Part shown: piece by piece, positions 26,722-34,805 of the stretch
Layout of the letters: each line of letters opens with the position of its first letter
Position numbering within the stretch: the stretch's first letter is position 1
NCBI GenBank assembly: GCA_024304885.1
Contig: JALJOM010000003.1
Span: forward strand, 902,110-966,109
Direction: 5' to 3'
Source: Beijerinckiaceae bacterium
GTDB lineage: Bacteria > Pseudomonadota > Alphaproteobacteria > Rhizobiales > Beijerinckiaceae
Length of the DNA stretch: 64,000 bases
The notes under the pieces: generated by a model
Database searches by the model: none
The model's input: only the letters and a program-made list of their open reading frames with translations
What the model was told of the DNA's origin: nothing
Made by a program: the position numbers and the translations under genes

Positions 26722-27852
26722 TCAGCGCTCGGCTTGCGGGCTGCACTGCCCCTCGGCAGTGCCGGATTCCGCCTCCTGCAGCGACGCGCCCTCCAGGTCC
26801 CGCGGGTAGCGGCGGAAGGTGTAGCGCACGACAACGCCGATCGCTGCCGCCGCCGGCACCGCGATCAGGAGCCCGACGAAACCGAACAAGGTCCCGAAAG
26901 CCGCGATGGCGAACATCATGGAGACCGGACCGAGCTTGATCCGCGACCCGATGAGGATCGGCGCGAGCACGTAGTCGGCGACGATCTGGCCCACGACGAA
27001 AATCGCAGCGACGACGGGGATCATCACCCAGTTCGGCCAGAACTGCAGGATCGCGACGCAAATCGACAGAACGATCCCCGTCAGCGATCCGAGATAGGGA
27101 ATGAAGCTGACGAGGCCCGCGCCGAGGCCGATCAGGATTCCGTGGTCGAGCCCGATCGAGCCGAGCGCGACCGCATAGAAGAGCGCGAGCGCGATGCAAA
27201 TCGCGCCCTGGCCACTGACGAAGGCGGAAATCGTCGTGTCGATCTCGCGTGCGAGCGCTCGCACGGTGTCGCGATGCGCGGCCGGAACCGCGTGGTCGAT
27301 CGAGGCGACGATCGCTTTCCAGTCCTTGACGAGGTAGAACGTGACGATCGGCGTGACGATCAGAAGCGAGAAGATCGAGACGAGGGCCTGCCCTTCGGAC
27401 CAGAGCGAGTCGATCAAGGTGGCGCTCCATCCGGCCCCAAAGCTCGCGAGCTCGCCGATCGATTTCTCCGCCTCACTCAATCCTTCTCCGACGAGAGTTC
27501 TCAACCAGGGGCGGCTCGGATCGTTCACGAACGACGTGATCTGCGCCCCGTAATCGGGCAGCTTGCCGACGAAGGTGACGACCTCCGAGCCGATGATCGG
27601 GACGGCGTAGGCGACGAGCGTGCCGACCGCCAGGTAGAAGAGGCCGATCAAGAAGAGCGCCGCGAGCGATCGGTCGAATCCGAGGCGCTCGAGACGCCCG
27701 ACGAGCGGGTCGAGCAAATACGCGAGCGCGAGGCCGGCGACGAAAGGCAAGAGGATATCGCGCAGCAGGACGACCGCTGCAGCCCCGATCAAAAGCATCG
27801 CGGCCCAGGCGAGGACGGGCCGGCTCGGGCTCGTGAGGCGTGAATCGGGCAC
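26722..27852 (-). CDS. AI-2E/PerM-family membrane transporter
   Basis: A 376-aa inner-membrane protein with about eight transmembrane helices, of the AI-2E (YdiK/PerM/TqsA) family. Family features include LLPFVAGLALAYLLDPLV near the N-terminus, IVTFYLVKDW in the middle and FIPYLGSLTG with QIVADYVLAPILIG later. Substrates differ widely (autoinducer-2, sodium/proton, indole), so none is assigned. Starts with ATG at 27852. Convergent with the rml operon. Confidence 0.9.
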   Translation of the reverse strand: MPDSRLTSPSRPVLAWAAMLLIGAAAVVLLRDILLPFVAGLALAYLLDPLVGRLERLGFDRSLAALFLIGLFYLAVGTLVAYAVPIIGSEVVTFVGKLPDYGAQITSFVNDPSRPWLRTLVGEGLSEAEKSIGELASFGAGWSATLIDSLWSEGQALVSIFSLLIVTPIVTFYLVKDWKAIVASIDHAVPAAHRDTVRALAREIDTTISAFVSGQGAICIALALFYAVALGSIGLDHGILIGLGAGLVSFIPYLGSLTGIVLSICVAILQFWPNWVMIPVVAAIFVVGQIVADYVLAPILIGSRIKLGPVSMMFAIAAFGTLFGFVGLLIAVPAAAAIGVVVRYTFRRYPRDLEGASLQEAESGTAEGQCSPQAER

Positions 27853-28183
27853 GGGGAGTACCTCTGCGGGGGGATTGGACTCACAGTCTCGGCAACGGCA
27901 CGAATGTCAAGTCGGACGTCGATTCGGTCGCAGGCAAGCCCTTTTTCCCGGCAGTCCACCTCCGATCCAGGAAATCGCTCTATAGGGGACAAATCCGCGC
28001 GTCCCTGTTGCGCGAAGGCACTGGGTTGTGATTCCCTCGAATCGTCGATCGGATTGAATCTATTCGAGTCGCGCCGTCTCGCAGTTACGGGCGGCGCGGC
28101 TGCCTCGGTCGTCTTTCGTCGTCTCGTCGCCGCGCGGCTCCGCACGGCGGTCCGTGCCTGCACTGCTCGAGAAAGTCCCCGGA
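27853..28183. other. Intergenic region between divergent genes
   Basis: 330 bp between the AI-2E-type gene and the ybjN-like gene. It should hold both promoters, but no site stands out; no repeat module and no small gene was seen. Confidence 0.5.
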
Positions 28184-28684
28184 ATGTCGCAACCGCACTT
28201 CGCAGCCCCGCGCAACGAGCATCCCGTCGATACGATCGAAAGGCTGGCCACGTTCAACCAATGGTCCTTCGACCGAGAGGACGAGGACGAGATCTCGATC
28301 TCGGTCAAGGGGAGCTGGTCGGATTACGACATCGCTTTCACCTGGCTCGACGAGCTCGAGGCTCTCCATGTCGCCTGTGCCTTCGAGCTCAAGGTGCCGG
28401 AGCCGCGCCGGGCCGATGTCGCCGCCCTCGTCGCGCTCGTCAACGAGCAGCTCTGGATCGGCCATTTCGAGGTCTGGCCGCAGGAGGGGCTCGTCCTGTT
28501 TCGCCATGCTCTGCTCCTTGCCGGAGGCGCCGAGCTGAACGGCCGCCAATGCCAATGCGTCCTGGCGGCGGCAGTCGAGGCCTGCGAGCGCTATTTCCAG
28601 GCCTTCCAATTCGTGGTCTGGGCCGGGAAAGGCGGGCGAGAGGCCATGGACATGGTGATGCTCGAGACCCAAGGTCATGCCTGA
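28184..28684 (+). CDS. YbjN domain-containing protein
   Basis: A 166-aa protein of the YbjN family, a fold related to secretion chaperones (CesT-like). It has a DEDEISISVKGSWSDYDIAF strand region and an AAVEACERYFQAFQFVVWAG helix at the end. The start used is ATG 28184; GTG 28154 is possible. It overlaps proC by 8 bp. This ybjN-proC pairing is usual in alphaproteobacteria; function is unknown, with links to motility and stress in enterics. Confidence 0.87.
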   Translation: MSQPHFAAPRNEHPVDTIERLATFNQWSFDREDEDEISISVKGSWSDYDIAFTWLDELEALHVACAFELKVPEPRRADVAALVALVNEQLWIGHFEVWPQEGLVLFRHALLLAGGAELNGRQCQCVLAAAVEACERYFQAFQFVVWAGKGGREAMDMVMLETQGHA

Positions 28685-29510
28685 CGGGGCGCCGGTGTCG
28701 GGGGGCGGGACGCCCGGGTCCATCCTGCTCGCGGGCGCAGGCAAGATGGGCGGGGCGATGCTGAAGGCCTGGCTCGATCGCGGGCTCGGGGGGTCGGGCC
28801 TGACCGTGATCGAGCCGCAGCCTTCGCCCGAGATCGCCATGCTCGCGCAAACCGGAGCCTTCGCGCTGAACGCGCCCTGCGCGCCTCCCGAGGTCCTCGT
28901 CCTCGCGATCAAGCCGCAGAGCCTCGACGAGGCGGGAGCACTCGCCCCGCTCGCGGCCGCCGGGACGCTCGTGATCTCGATCCTGGCAGGCAAGACGCTC
29001 GGCGATATCGCGGCACGCTTCCCGCAGGCGCGCGCGATCCTCCGCGCCATGCCCAACCTCCCCGCGGCGGTCGGGCGCGGCATCACGGGGGTCGCCGGCA
29101 ACGATGCCGTGACGCCCGCGCAAAGGGACAGGGCGGAAGCTCTGCTGTCGGCCATCGGCCGCGTCGAATGGCTGCCCGACGAGCGCCTGATCGACGCGGT
29201 CACGGCGGTGTCCGGATCCGGCCCGGCCTATGTCTTCTATCTCGCCGAATGCCTGGCGAGCGCCGGCGCGGGCTTGGGGCTGCCGCCCGAGGTCGCGGCG
29301 CGTCTCGCCCGCGCGACCATCGAAGGAGCGGGCGAGCTCCTGTACCGGAGCCCGGAGCTTACCCCCGCGGACTTGCGCGAGAGCGTGACCTCGCGAGGGG
29401 GGACCACGGCAGCTGCGCTCGAGGTGCTCATGGCAGCGGATGGGCTCGCGCCGCTCGTCGCGCGCGCGGTCGCCGCGGCGAAGCGGCGGGCCGACGAGCT
29501 CGCCGGCTGA
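28677..29510 (+). CDS. proC: Pyrroline-5-carboxylate reductase
   Basis: A 277-aa NAD(P)H enzyme, last step of proline synthesis. N-terminal Rossmann motif ILLAGAGKMGGAML, AIKPQSL, then the conserved SGSGPAYVFYLAE and a C-terminal LRESVTSRGGTTAAALEVL. The start ATG 28677 gives a slightly long N-terminus with a GGG-rich leader. Overlaps the ybjN-like gene. Confidence 0.96.
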   Translation: MPDGAPVSGGGTPGSILLAGAGKMGGAMLKAWLDRGLGGSGLTVIEPQPSPEIAMLAQTGAFALNAPCAPPEVLVLAIKPQSLDEAGALAPLAAAGTLVISILAGKTLGDIAARFPQARAILRAMPNLPAAVGRGITGVAGNDAVTPAQRDRAEALLSAIGRVEWLPDERLIDAVTAVSGSGPAYVFYLAECLASAGAGLGLPPEVAARLARATIEGAGELLYRSPELTPADLRESVTSRGGTTAAALEVLMAADGLAPLVARAVAAAKRRADELAG

Positions 29511-29715
29511 CGCTTCTCCGCGTTCCCGCGTGATTCGTCGGCAACCAATGAGACGGATGATCGATTGATGTATGCGAATGGCGCCGCGCGGCACCCGATG
29601 AGCCTTGCGTCGCGTCCGACGACGAGGGCATATCGCGAGCCACGCAGGATCGCGCAGAGGGGCTGGCGCGGCATGTCCGCAACCCCGAGCTCGCGTCGAG
29701 CCGCCGGAGGACGAG

Positions 29716-30474
29716 ATGGTTGACGAGGACGAAGGACGAACCGACCGCGAGCCGGGCCACGAAGCCGAAGGGACCGCGATCGCCGCTCCGCCGAAGGATC
29801 CGAAGGCCGCGATCATCGAGGCCCTGCTGGAGCTAGCGGGGGAGCGCAGCTGGGAAGACATCACGATCTCGGACGTCGCCGCCCGCGCGAATGTCGCGCT
29901 TTCGACCTTTCGCGACTTCTACCCCTCGAAGGGGGCGGTGCTCGCGAGCTTCACGCGCATGATCGACAAGATCGTGCTCGACGGAACGACGGACGAGCTC
30001 GTCGGCGAGCCTGCGAAGGACCGCTTGTTCGACGTGCTCATGCGCCGGCTCGATGCGCTCGCGCCCTACAAGCTCGGGATCGAGGGGATTTTGGACTGGA
30101 CGCGGCATGACCCGCTCGCGGCCGCGGCCATCAACCAGCAGGTCGTCAACTCGATGCGGTTCATGCTCGAGGCTGCGGGCATCGATTCGGAAGGTCCGGT
30201 CGGGGCCTTGAAGCTGCAAGGTCTCGCTCTTGCTTGGACGCGCGTCCTCGACGCGTGGGTGCACGACGACGATCCGGGCCATGCGGAAACGATGGCCACG
30301 CTCGATCGCGAGCTGAGCCGAGGTGAGCAATTCGTCGCTCGGGCCGAGGACATCAATCGCCTGGCCTCGCCTCTCGTGTCCCTGGCCCGAGCCTTGCTCA
30401 CGCGCCGGCGGTCCTCGACCGCCGCGACACGGGGCCATCGTGCCGAAAGGACGGAGGAGTCGCGGAGCTCGTGA
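29716..30474 (+). CDS. TetR-family transcriptional regulator
   Basis: A 252-aa regulator. The HTH lies at about residues 30-75: IIEALLELAGERSWEDITIS, DVAARANVALSTFRDFYPSK. The all-alpha ligand domain shows no known effector signature, and an R/S-rich tail ends the protein. ATG 29716 is used, since the frame upstream (from 29605) is R-rich and non-homologous. Target genes are not evident; it could act on itself or on proC neighbours. Confidence 0.88.
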   Translation: MVDEDEGRTDREPGHEAEGTAIAAPPKDPKAAIIEALLELAGERSWEDITISDVAARANVALSTFRDFYPSKGAVLASFTRMIDKIVLDGTTDELVGEPAKDRLFDVLMRRLDALAPYKLGIEGILDWTRHDPLAAAAINQQVVNSMRFMLEAAGIDSEGPVGALKLQGLALAWTRVLDAWVHDDDPGHAETMATLDRELSRGEQFVARAEDINRLASPLVSLARALLTRRRSSTAATRGHRAERTEESRSS

Positions 30475-30476
30475 TC

Positions 30477-30609
30477 AGAGCATCTTCCAGCGACGTGGAC
30501 GCCGGTTCGCACGTCGCCGGCGATGGTTCGCAATAGCGGCATCGCTGTACGAAAATGCGATGAGGCACAGACTTGGAGCGCTTTCCGATTCGATCGGATC
30601 GGAATGCGC
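30477..30609 (+). repeat. Dispersed repeat, module C (divergent)
   Basis: AGAGCATCTTCCAGCGACG at the left, TTTCCGATTCGATCGGATCG at the right. The interior carries a local expansion around GTCGCCGGCGATGG. It starts 2 bp after the TetR stop. Confidence 0.8.
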
Positions 30610-30641
30610 ACGAGAGAGCTGCCTCGGCGGCGTCCGGAACG

Positions 30642-31124
30642 TCAAGGAATCATGCGTGGCTCGCGTGGCCCCCGTTCGTCGCGGCGGGACCAATCTTGCG
30701 GGGAGAGGTCGACGAGCTCGGGCGCGCCGCGCCGCGGCTTTTGTGCAGCACCCCCGGCGATGAGGGGCAATCGCGCGGCGACCCAGCCTCGGATCGAGGG
30801 CGCGGCCAAGGCCAGGCCCGCGAAGTCCGATACGAACCCGGGGAGAATCAGCAAGATCGATCCGATCGTGGACAAGGCGCCGTCGATGATCGTCTCGCGG
30901 GAGAGCGAGGTGCGTTGCTCGGCCTTCATCGCCAGCGAGCGACGCAGGCGCCAGGCGCCGGCGAGGCTCAGCCGGCGCAGCATGGCGAGGCCGGCGAGGC
31001 TCGTCAGGATGGTGAGGAGGATCGCGCCGGCGAATCCGAGGAGACGAAGGATCAGAGCGTAAGCGACGGCCTCGGATACGACCCAGAGGACGAAGGAGAG
31101 CAGGACCCATGCAGGCAGAGGCAT
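30642..31124 (-). CDS. fxsA: FxsA-family membrane protein
   Basis: A 160-aa inner-membrane protein of the FxsA family, known in E. coli for relieving phage T7 F-exclusion when overproduced. It has two N-terminal membrane segments (WVLLSFVLWVVSEAVAYALI and GFAGAILLTILTSLAGLAML) and a third with GSILLILPGFVSDFAGLAL, the family core. ATG 31124 is chosen because the frame upstream has no homology. Divergent from the Tim44-like gene, as in other alphaproteobacteria. Confidence 0.92.
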   Translation of the reverse strand: MPLPAWVLLSFVLWVVSEAVAYALILRLLGFAGAILLTILTSLAGLAMLRRLSLAGAWRLRRSLAMKAEQRTSLSRETIIDGALSTIGSILLILPGFVSDFAGLALAAPSIRGWVAARLPLIAGGAAQKPRRGAPELVDLSPQDWSRRDERGPREPRMIP

Positions 31125-31264
31125 CAGCGAACCACCCTTCGGGTTGGAGCCAGCCGGGGCCGGGAACCTGGATTTCGGCTGTTTCTCTTCCCAGATAAAA
31201 TTATATGGTAAGGTCCCTCCGTGGCGCAACAGCCTGCGCCTGAACCCGAGCATCCGGCACACCG

Positions 31265-31975
31265 ATGCAAGATTCCTTCGACATGACCACGATCGTCTTC
31301 GCGCTGCTCGCGGTTTTCCTGGTGTGGAAGCTCCGCTCCATGCTCGGGACCCGCAGCGGCAACGAGAAGCCGCCGCGCAACCCGTTCCTCGAGCGGGTCC
31401 GCGGGAAACCGGGGCAGGCCGGTGACGGAAAGGTGGTCACACTGCCCGGCGCCCCCGAGCCCGCGAAAGCGGAGCGGGTCGATCCCGCACAAAGGTGGCA
31501 GGGCTTCGCCGAGCCGGGGTCCAAGGTCTGGTCCGCGCTCGATCGGATCGCGGGAGCCGACCCCGCCTTCTCCGCCCCGGACTTCATCGCCGGTGCGAAG
31601 ACCGCCTACGAGCTCATCATCACCGCCTTTGCCGCCGGAAACCGGGATCTCCTGCAGTCCCTCCTGGCGAAGGACGTGTTCGACAGCTTCGCTGCCGCCA
31701 TCGCCGACCGCGAGAAACGCGGCGACAAGGTCGACACGACCTTCGTGTCGATCGACGAGGCCACGATCGCCGACGCGGACCTCCGCGGCAAGACGGCCGA
31801 GATCACCCTGAGCTTCGCAGCGCAGCTCATCACCTCGACCCATGACCGCGAGGGCGTGCTGATCGAGGGGAGCCCCGACAAGGTCGTCGAGATCAAGGAC
31901 GTCTGGACCTTCGTGCGCGACGTCGGCTCGCGCGATCCGAACTGGCGGCTGGTCGCCACGGGCACGGCGACCTGA
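31265..31975 (+). CDS. Tim44/TimA-domain inner-membrane protein
   Basis: A 236-aa protein with one N-terminal membrane anchor (TIVFALLAVFLVWKLRSML) and a C-terminal Tim44-like domain (about residues 90-235), including FIAGAKTAYELIITAFAAGN and DVWTFVRDVGSRDPNWRLVAT. Alphaproteobacterial relatives of mitochondrial Tim44 sit in this position, between fxsA and mltA. A role in membrane protein handling is inferred from the mitochondrial homologue. Confidence 0.93.
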   Translation: MQDSFDMTTIVFALLAVFLVWKLRSMLGTRSGNEKPPRNPFLERVRGKPGQAGDGKVVTLPGAPEPAKAERVDPAQRWQGFAEPGSKVWSALDRIAGADPAFSAPDFIAGAKTAYELIITAFAAGNRDLLQSLLAKDVFDSFAAAIADREKRGDKVDTTFVSIDEATIADADLRGKTAEITLSFAAQLITSTHDREGVLIEGSPDKVVEIKDVWTFVRDVGSRDPNWRLVATGTAT

Positions 31976-32058
31976 TGCACGGGGCTGCGTCCGCCGCGAA
32001 GGCGCCGGAGGCCGACATCGCTTGCGGTGCCTTGGGGCCGGCCCCGGCCGGCCGCCGG

Positions 32059-32222
32059 AGCATTTTTCAACGAAGCGGAGACAGGTTCGCGTCGCGAAAA
32101 TGCGACACAACAAAGAGCTAGAGCATCTTCCTGCCGAGCGGGCCGTGGCTCGTGTCGAGAAAGTGCCCCAGGGCGCGACCCCGAAGCCACCTTCCGTTTC
32201 GACCCGATCGGACCGCGCTCGA
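32059..32222. repeat. Two dispersed repeat (module C) remnants overlapping the mltA 5' end
   Basis: GAGCATTTTTCAACGAAGCGG...GCGTCGCGAAAATGCGACACAA (in parts, from 32059) matches the left of C. A second copy starts at about 32121 (AGAGCATCTTCCTGCCGAG) and ends TTCCGTTTCGACCCGATCGG near 32212. Both lie inside the open frame that leads into mltA. Confidence 0.75.
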
Positions 32223-33275
32223 GCCCCGGCGGAGCTCGAACCCGCGACCTTCGCCGAGCTCGCCGGGTTCGCCGAGGACGATCACGCCGACGCTTTCCGG
32301 GCGTTCCGACGCTCTTGCGCGGTGATCGTCGCGCAACGGCCGCCCCTTCGTGCCGCCACGCCGCCCTCGGTCGGCCTCCTGTCGGTATGCCGACGCGCGC
32401 TCGACCTGGGGGACCTCGACGCTCCGGCGGCACGGCGCTTCTTCGAAGCCAGTTTCCGGCCACGGCGAATCGTCTCGCGCCCGCCGCAGAGCACCGAGCG
32501 CGGCTTCCTGACCGGCTACTACGAGCCCATGGTCGATGGGTCGCCGACGCGGACGGAAGCCTTTTCCGCGCCCGTGCTCGCCTGGCCTCGAGGACATGAC
32601 CGACACGAGTCCGGCTTGCCGGATCGCGCCGCGATCGAGGCCCTCGTCCGGAGCGGCCGCCTCGAGCCGATCGTCTGGCTCCGCGACCCGGTCGAGGTCT
32701 ACTTCGTCCAGGTGCAAGGCTCGGCTCGTGTCCGCCTGCCGGACGGCACGACGCTGCGTCTCGTCTATGCAGGACGAAACGGCCATCCCTACACATCGAT
32801 CGGCCGGATCCTGGTCGAGACCGGCGTGATCGCCGAGGCCCACATGTCGCTCGCCCGCCTGAAGGCTTGGTTGCGCGATCACGGCCAAGCGCCCGGGGAG
32901 GCCGGAGCCGCGCTGATGCAGCGCAACGCGTCCTATGTGTTCTTTCGCGCGGTGCCGGAGCTCGACCCTACGGACGGACCGATCGGGGGCCAAGGCATCG
33001 GGCTCACGCCATTGCGCTCGATCGCGATCGACCGGACGCTCTATCCCTATGGCCTCCCGTTCTTCGTCTCGGCCGTGCTCCCCTGGCGAGGCGCGGACGC
33101 GATACCGTTCCGACGCCTGATGATCGCTCAGGACACGGGCTCGGCGATCCTCGGTCCGGCGAGGGCCGATATTTTCTTCGGCAGCGGGGATGACGCCGGA
33201 GCCCGCGCGGGCGATATTCGCCATGCGGGCGACCTAGTCGTCCTTTGGCCCGAGGAAGAAGGTCCGGACCCGTGA
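32100..33275 (+). CDS. mltA: Membrane-bound lytic murein transglycosylase A, altered N-terminus
   Basis: A protein of about 391 aa with the MltA barrel and 3D domain: RGFLTGYYEPMVDGS, VEVYFVQVQGSARVRLPDG, then LIAQDTGSAI-like RLMIAQDTGSAILGPARADIFFG holding the catalytic aspartates. Homology starts near residue 42 (ELEPATFAELAGF). The first 40 codons are repeat-derived and code neither a signal peptide nor a lipobox, although MltA acts in the periplasm. ATG 32100 is used; GTG codons at 32143 and 32164 should be weighed. Coupled to the smr gene by GTGA. Confidence 0.88.
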   Translation: MRHNKELEHLPAERAVARVEKVPQGATPKPPSVSTRSDRARAPAELEPATFAELAGFAEDDHADAFRAFRRSCAVIVAQRPPLRAATPPSVGLLSVCRRALDLGDLDAPAARRFFEASFRPRRIVSRPPQSTERGFLTGYYEPMVDGSPTRTEAFSAPVLAWPRGHDRHESGLPDRAAIEALVRSGRLEPIVWLRDPVEVYFVQVQGSARVRLPDGTTLRLVYAGRNGHPYTSIGRILVETGVIAEAHMSLARLKAWLRDHGQAPGEAGAALMQRNASYVFFRAVPELDPTDGPIGGQGIGLTPLRSIAIDRTLYPYGLPFFVSAVLPWRGADAIPFRRLMIAQDTGSAILGPARADIFFGSGDDAGARAGDIRHAGDLVVLWPEEEGPDP

Positions 33276-33862
33276 AGGAGACGCCCCCGCCTCACTTCAA
33301 GGCGCGGCTGCGCCGCCTGAGCACCGAGGAGATCGAGCTTTGGTTGAGCGTGACCAAATCGGTCGCTCGGCGGCCAGGGGCGAGCCTGCCGGAGCTCGCG
33401 CCGCCGGCCCCGGCGCAGACACTTCCGGCTGTGCCCGAGGCTCCTCGGAGCGCGCCGTCCGGGCCTCCGCCGGCCCCGGCCGTATGCGATTCGCGCGCGC
33501 CGGCGAGCCTCGCCCCGCTCGAGCGACGGTTGCGGCAAAGGCTCGCGCGCGGCCAAGCGGCGCCCGATGCCGCGATCGATCTTCACGGAATGAGCCGGCA
33601 GGAGGCTTTCGTGGCGCTGCGGAGCTTCCTTTCTCGGGCGCAGCGAAACGGCGCGAAGCTCGTCCTCGTCGTGACCGGGAAGGGCGAGCGCGGCAGCGGC
33701 ATCGACACCGAGCCGGGTGTCTTGCGCAGGAACGTCCCGCAATGGCTGCACGGGCCGGACTATCGCTCGCTCGTGGTCGGCTTCGAGGAGGCCTCGCGCG
33801 CGCACGGCGGGACCGGCGCGCTCTATGTCCGGATCAGGCGGCGCGACAAGGCGGATCGCTAG
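33272..33862 (+). CDS. Smr/MutS2-C-terminal-domain DNA-binding or nuclease protein
   Basis: A 196-aa protein with a P- and A-rich linker (residues 30-85) and a C-terminal Smr domain: IDLHGMSRQEAFVALRSFL, LVVTGKGERGSG and LRRNVPQWL. Stand-alone Smr proteins bind or nick DNA or RNA. The GTG start overlaps the mltA stop. The TAG stop (33860-33862) is the first triplet of a dispersed repeat. The Tim44-mltA-smr order is conserved in alphaproteobacteria. Confidence 0.92.
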   Translation: MKETPPPHFKARLRRLSTEEIELWLSVTKSVARRPGASLPELAPPAPAQTLPAVPEAPRSAPSGPPPAPAVCDSRAPASLAPLERRLRQRLARGQAAPDAAIDLHGMSRQEAFVALRSFLSRAQRNGAKLVLVVTGKGERGSGIDTEPGVLRRNVPQWLHGPDYRSLVVGFEEASRAHGGTGALYVRIRRRDKADR

Positions 33863-34061
33863 AGCCGGCTTCCGATTCAATTGGATCGGAAACCGTTCTA
33901 TGTTCTTGTTTTGTCGTAATTTCGTATCGATGTCGATCTACCCTCGGCCCCTTCGCGCTTTTCTTTCTCCCCTTCGGGTGAAAGCGCTCGGAGAAGGGCC
34001 TCGCGCAGCATCGAGATCGAAATGCGAACCGGTGTCCGCTTCGCTGGAAGTTGCTCTAGGC
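33863..34061 (-). repeat. Dispersed repeat, module C (long form, reversed)
   Basis: Reads AGAGCCGGCTTCCGATTC at the left and GCTGGAAGTTGCTCTAG at the right, the reverse of the other C copies. It contains a nested block of about 100 bp (TTCGCGCTTTTCTTTCTCC ... CGGAGAAGGGCC) shared, in opposite orientation, with 59720-59919. Confidence 0.85.
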
Positions 34062-34142
34062 CGGCAAAGCAGTACGACGACAATCGGCCGAGGCCTCGCG
34101 AGAGGCCGCACGAGGCCGGGAAAAAATACGCGGGGAAACGCC

Positions 34143-34559
34143 ATGCCGCTCGGAGTCGACTGGACAAACGCCACGGCCCCCACGATCGACGAGATCGACG
34201 AGATCGCCGAACAGGCCTTTGCCGCCCTTCCGGCGAGCTTCCGCCGCCTGTGCGAAGGCCTCGTGATCCAGGTCGAGGATTTTCCCGACGAAGCGACGCT
34301 CGAGGCCCTGGGCTGCGACACCGAGTTCGATCTCCTCGGCCTTTTCCGCGGCCGCGGGCTCGCGCAGTCCGACTCCATGCCGATGACTGGGCAAGTTCCC
34401 AACATGGTCTGGCTCTACAGGCGCCCGATCCTCGATCTCTGGGCGGACCAGGAGGAAAGCCTCGGCTCGATCATCACCCATGTGCTGGTGCACGAGATCG
34501 GGCATCACTTCGGCCTCTCCGACGAGGACATGCTGGCGATCGAGCACACCGTGGAGTGA
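34143..34559 (+). CDS. Zincin-like metallopeptidase family protein
   Basis: A 138-aa protein with the zinc motif HEIGHHFGLSDEDM (HExxHHxGxxD) at the C-terminal end. The family of small, single-domain zincin-like proteins is widespread in alphaproteobacteria, but substrates are unknown. The ATG at 34143 follows a GGGGAAACGCC stretch. No signal peptide, so cytoplasmic. Confidence 0.88.
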   Translation: MPLGVDWTNATAPTIDEIDEIAEQAFAALPASFRRLCEGLVIQVEDFPDEATLEALGCDTEFDLLGLFRGRGLAQSDSMPMTGQVPNMVWLYRRPILDLWADQEESLGSIITHVLVHEIGHHFGLSDEDMLAIEHTVE

Positions 34560-34708
34560 GGCTCCGCCCGCTGATCCGCCACCGTTATGCCAAGTCTCGT
34601 TGACAGCAACCGCTCCGCTTGATGGCTGTCATGGCCGCGCGAAGACGCTGTGGTAAGCGGCGCCGGAGGTTCGACCCGGCCAACCGAGCGCTACGCGGGG
34701 GAGCCTGG

Positions 34709-34748
34709 ATGCCCGGCTCGACCCCCGGGCTTGATCCGGGGTGGGCAT
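34709..34748. repeat. REP-like palindrome
   Basis: Nested stems ATGCCC/GGGCAT and CCCCGG/CCGGGG, with GGGCATGACG at the right end, a form common among alphaproteobacterial intergenic palindromes. It lies in the 245-bp gap between the convergent zincin and NCS2 genes, where it may also stop transcription. It is unrelated to modules A, B and C. Confidence 0.7.
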
Positions 34749-34805
34749 GACGGCGAGAGTCGTGGGTAGCGAGACTTGGAATAAGCAGGATGCGGCCGTG
34801 TCGGC

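Noticed and set aside
34660-34690. GGTTCGACCC string as a tRNA T-arm
   Set aside because: No matching acceptor, D-arm or anticodon arm could be built around it.
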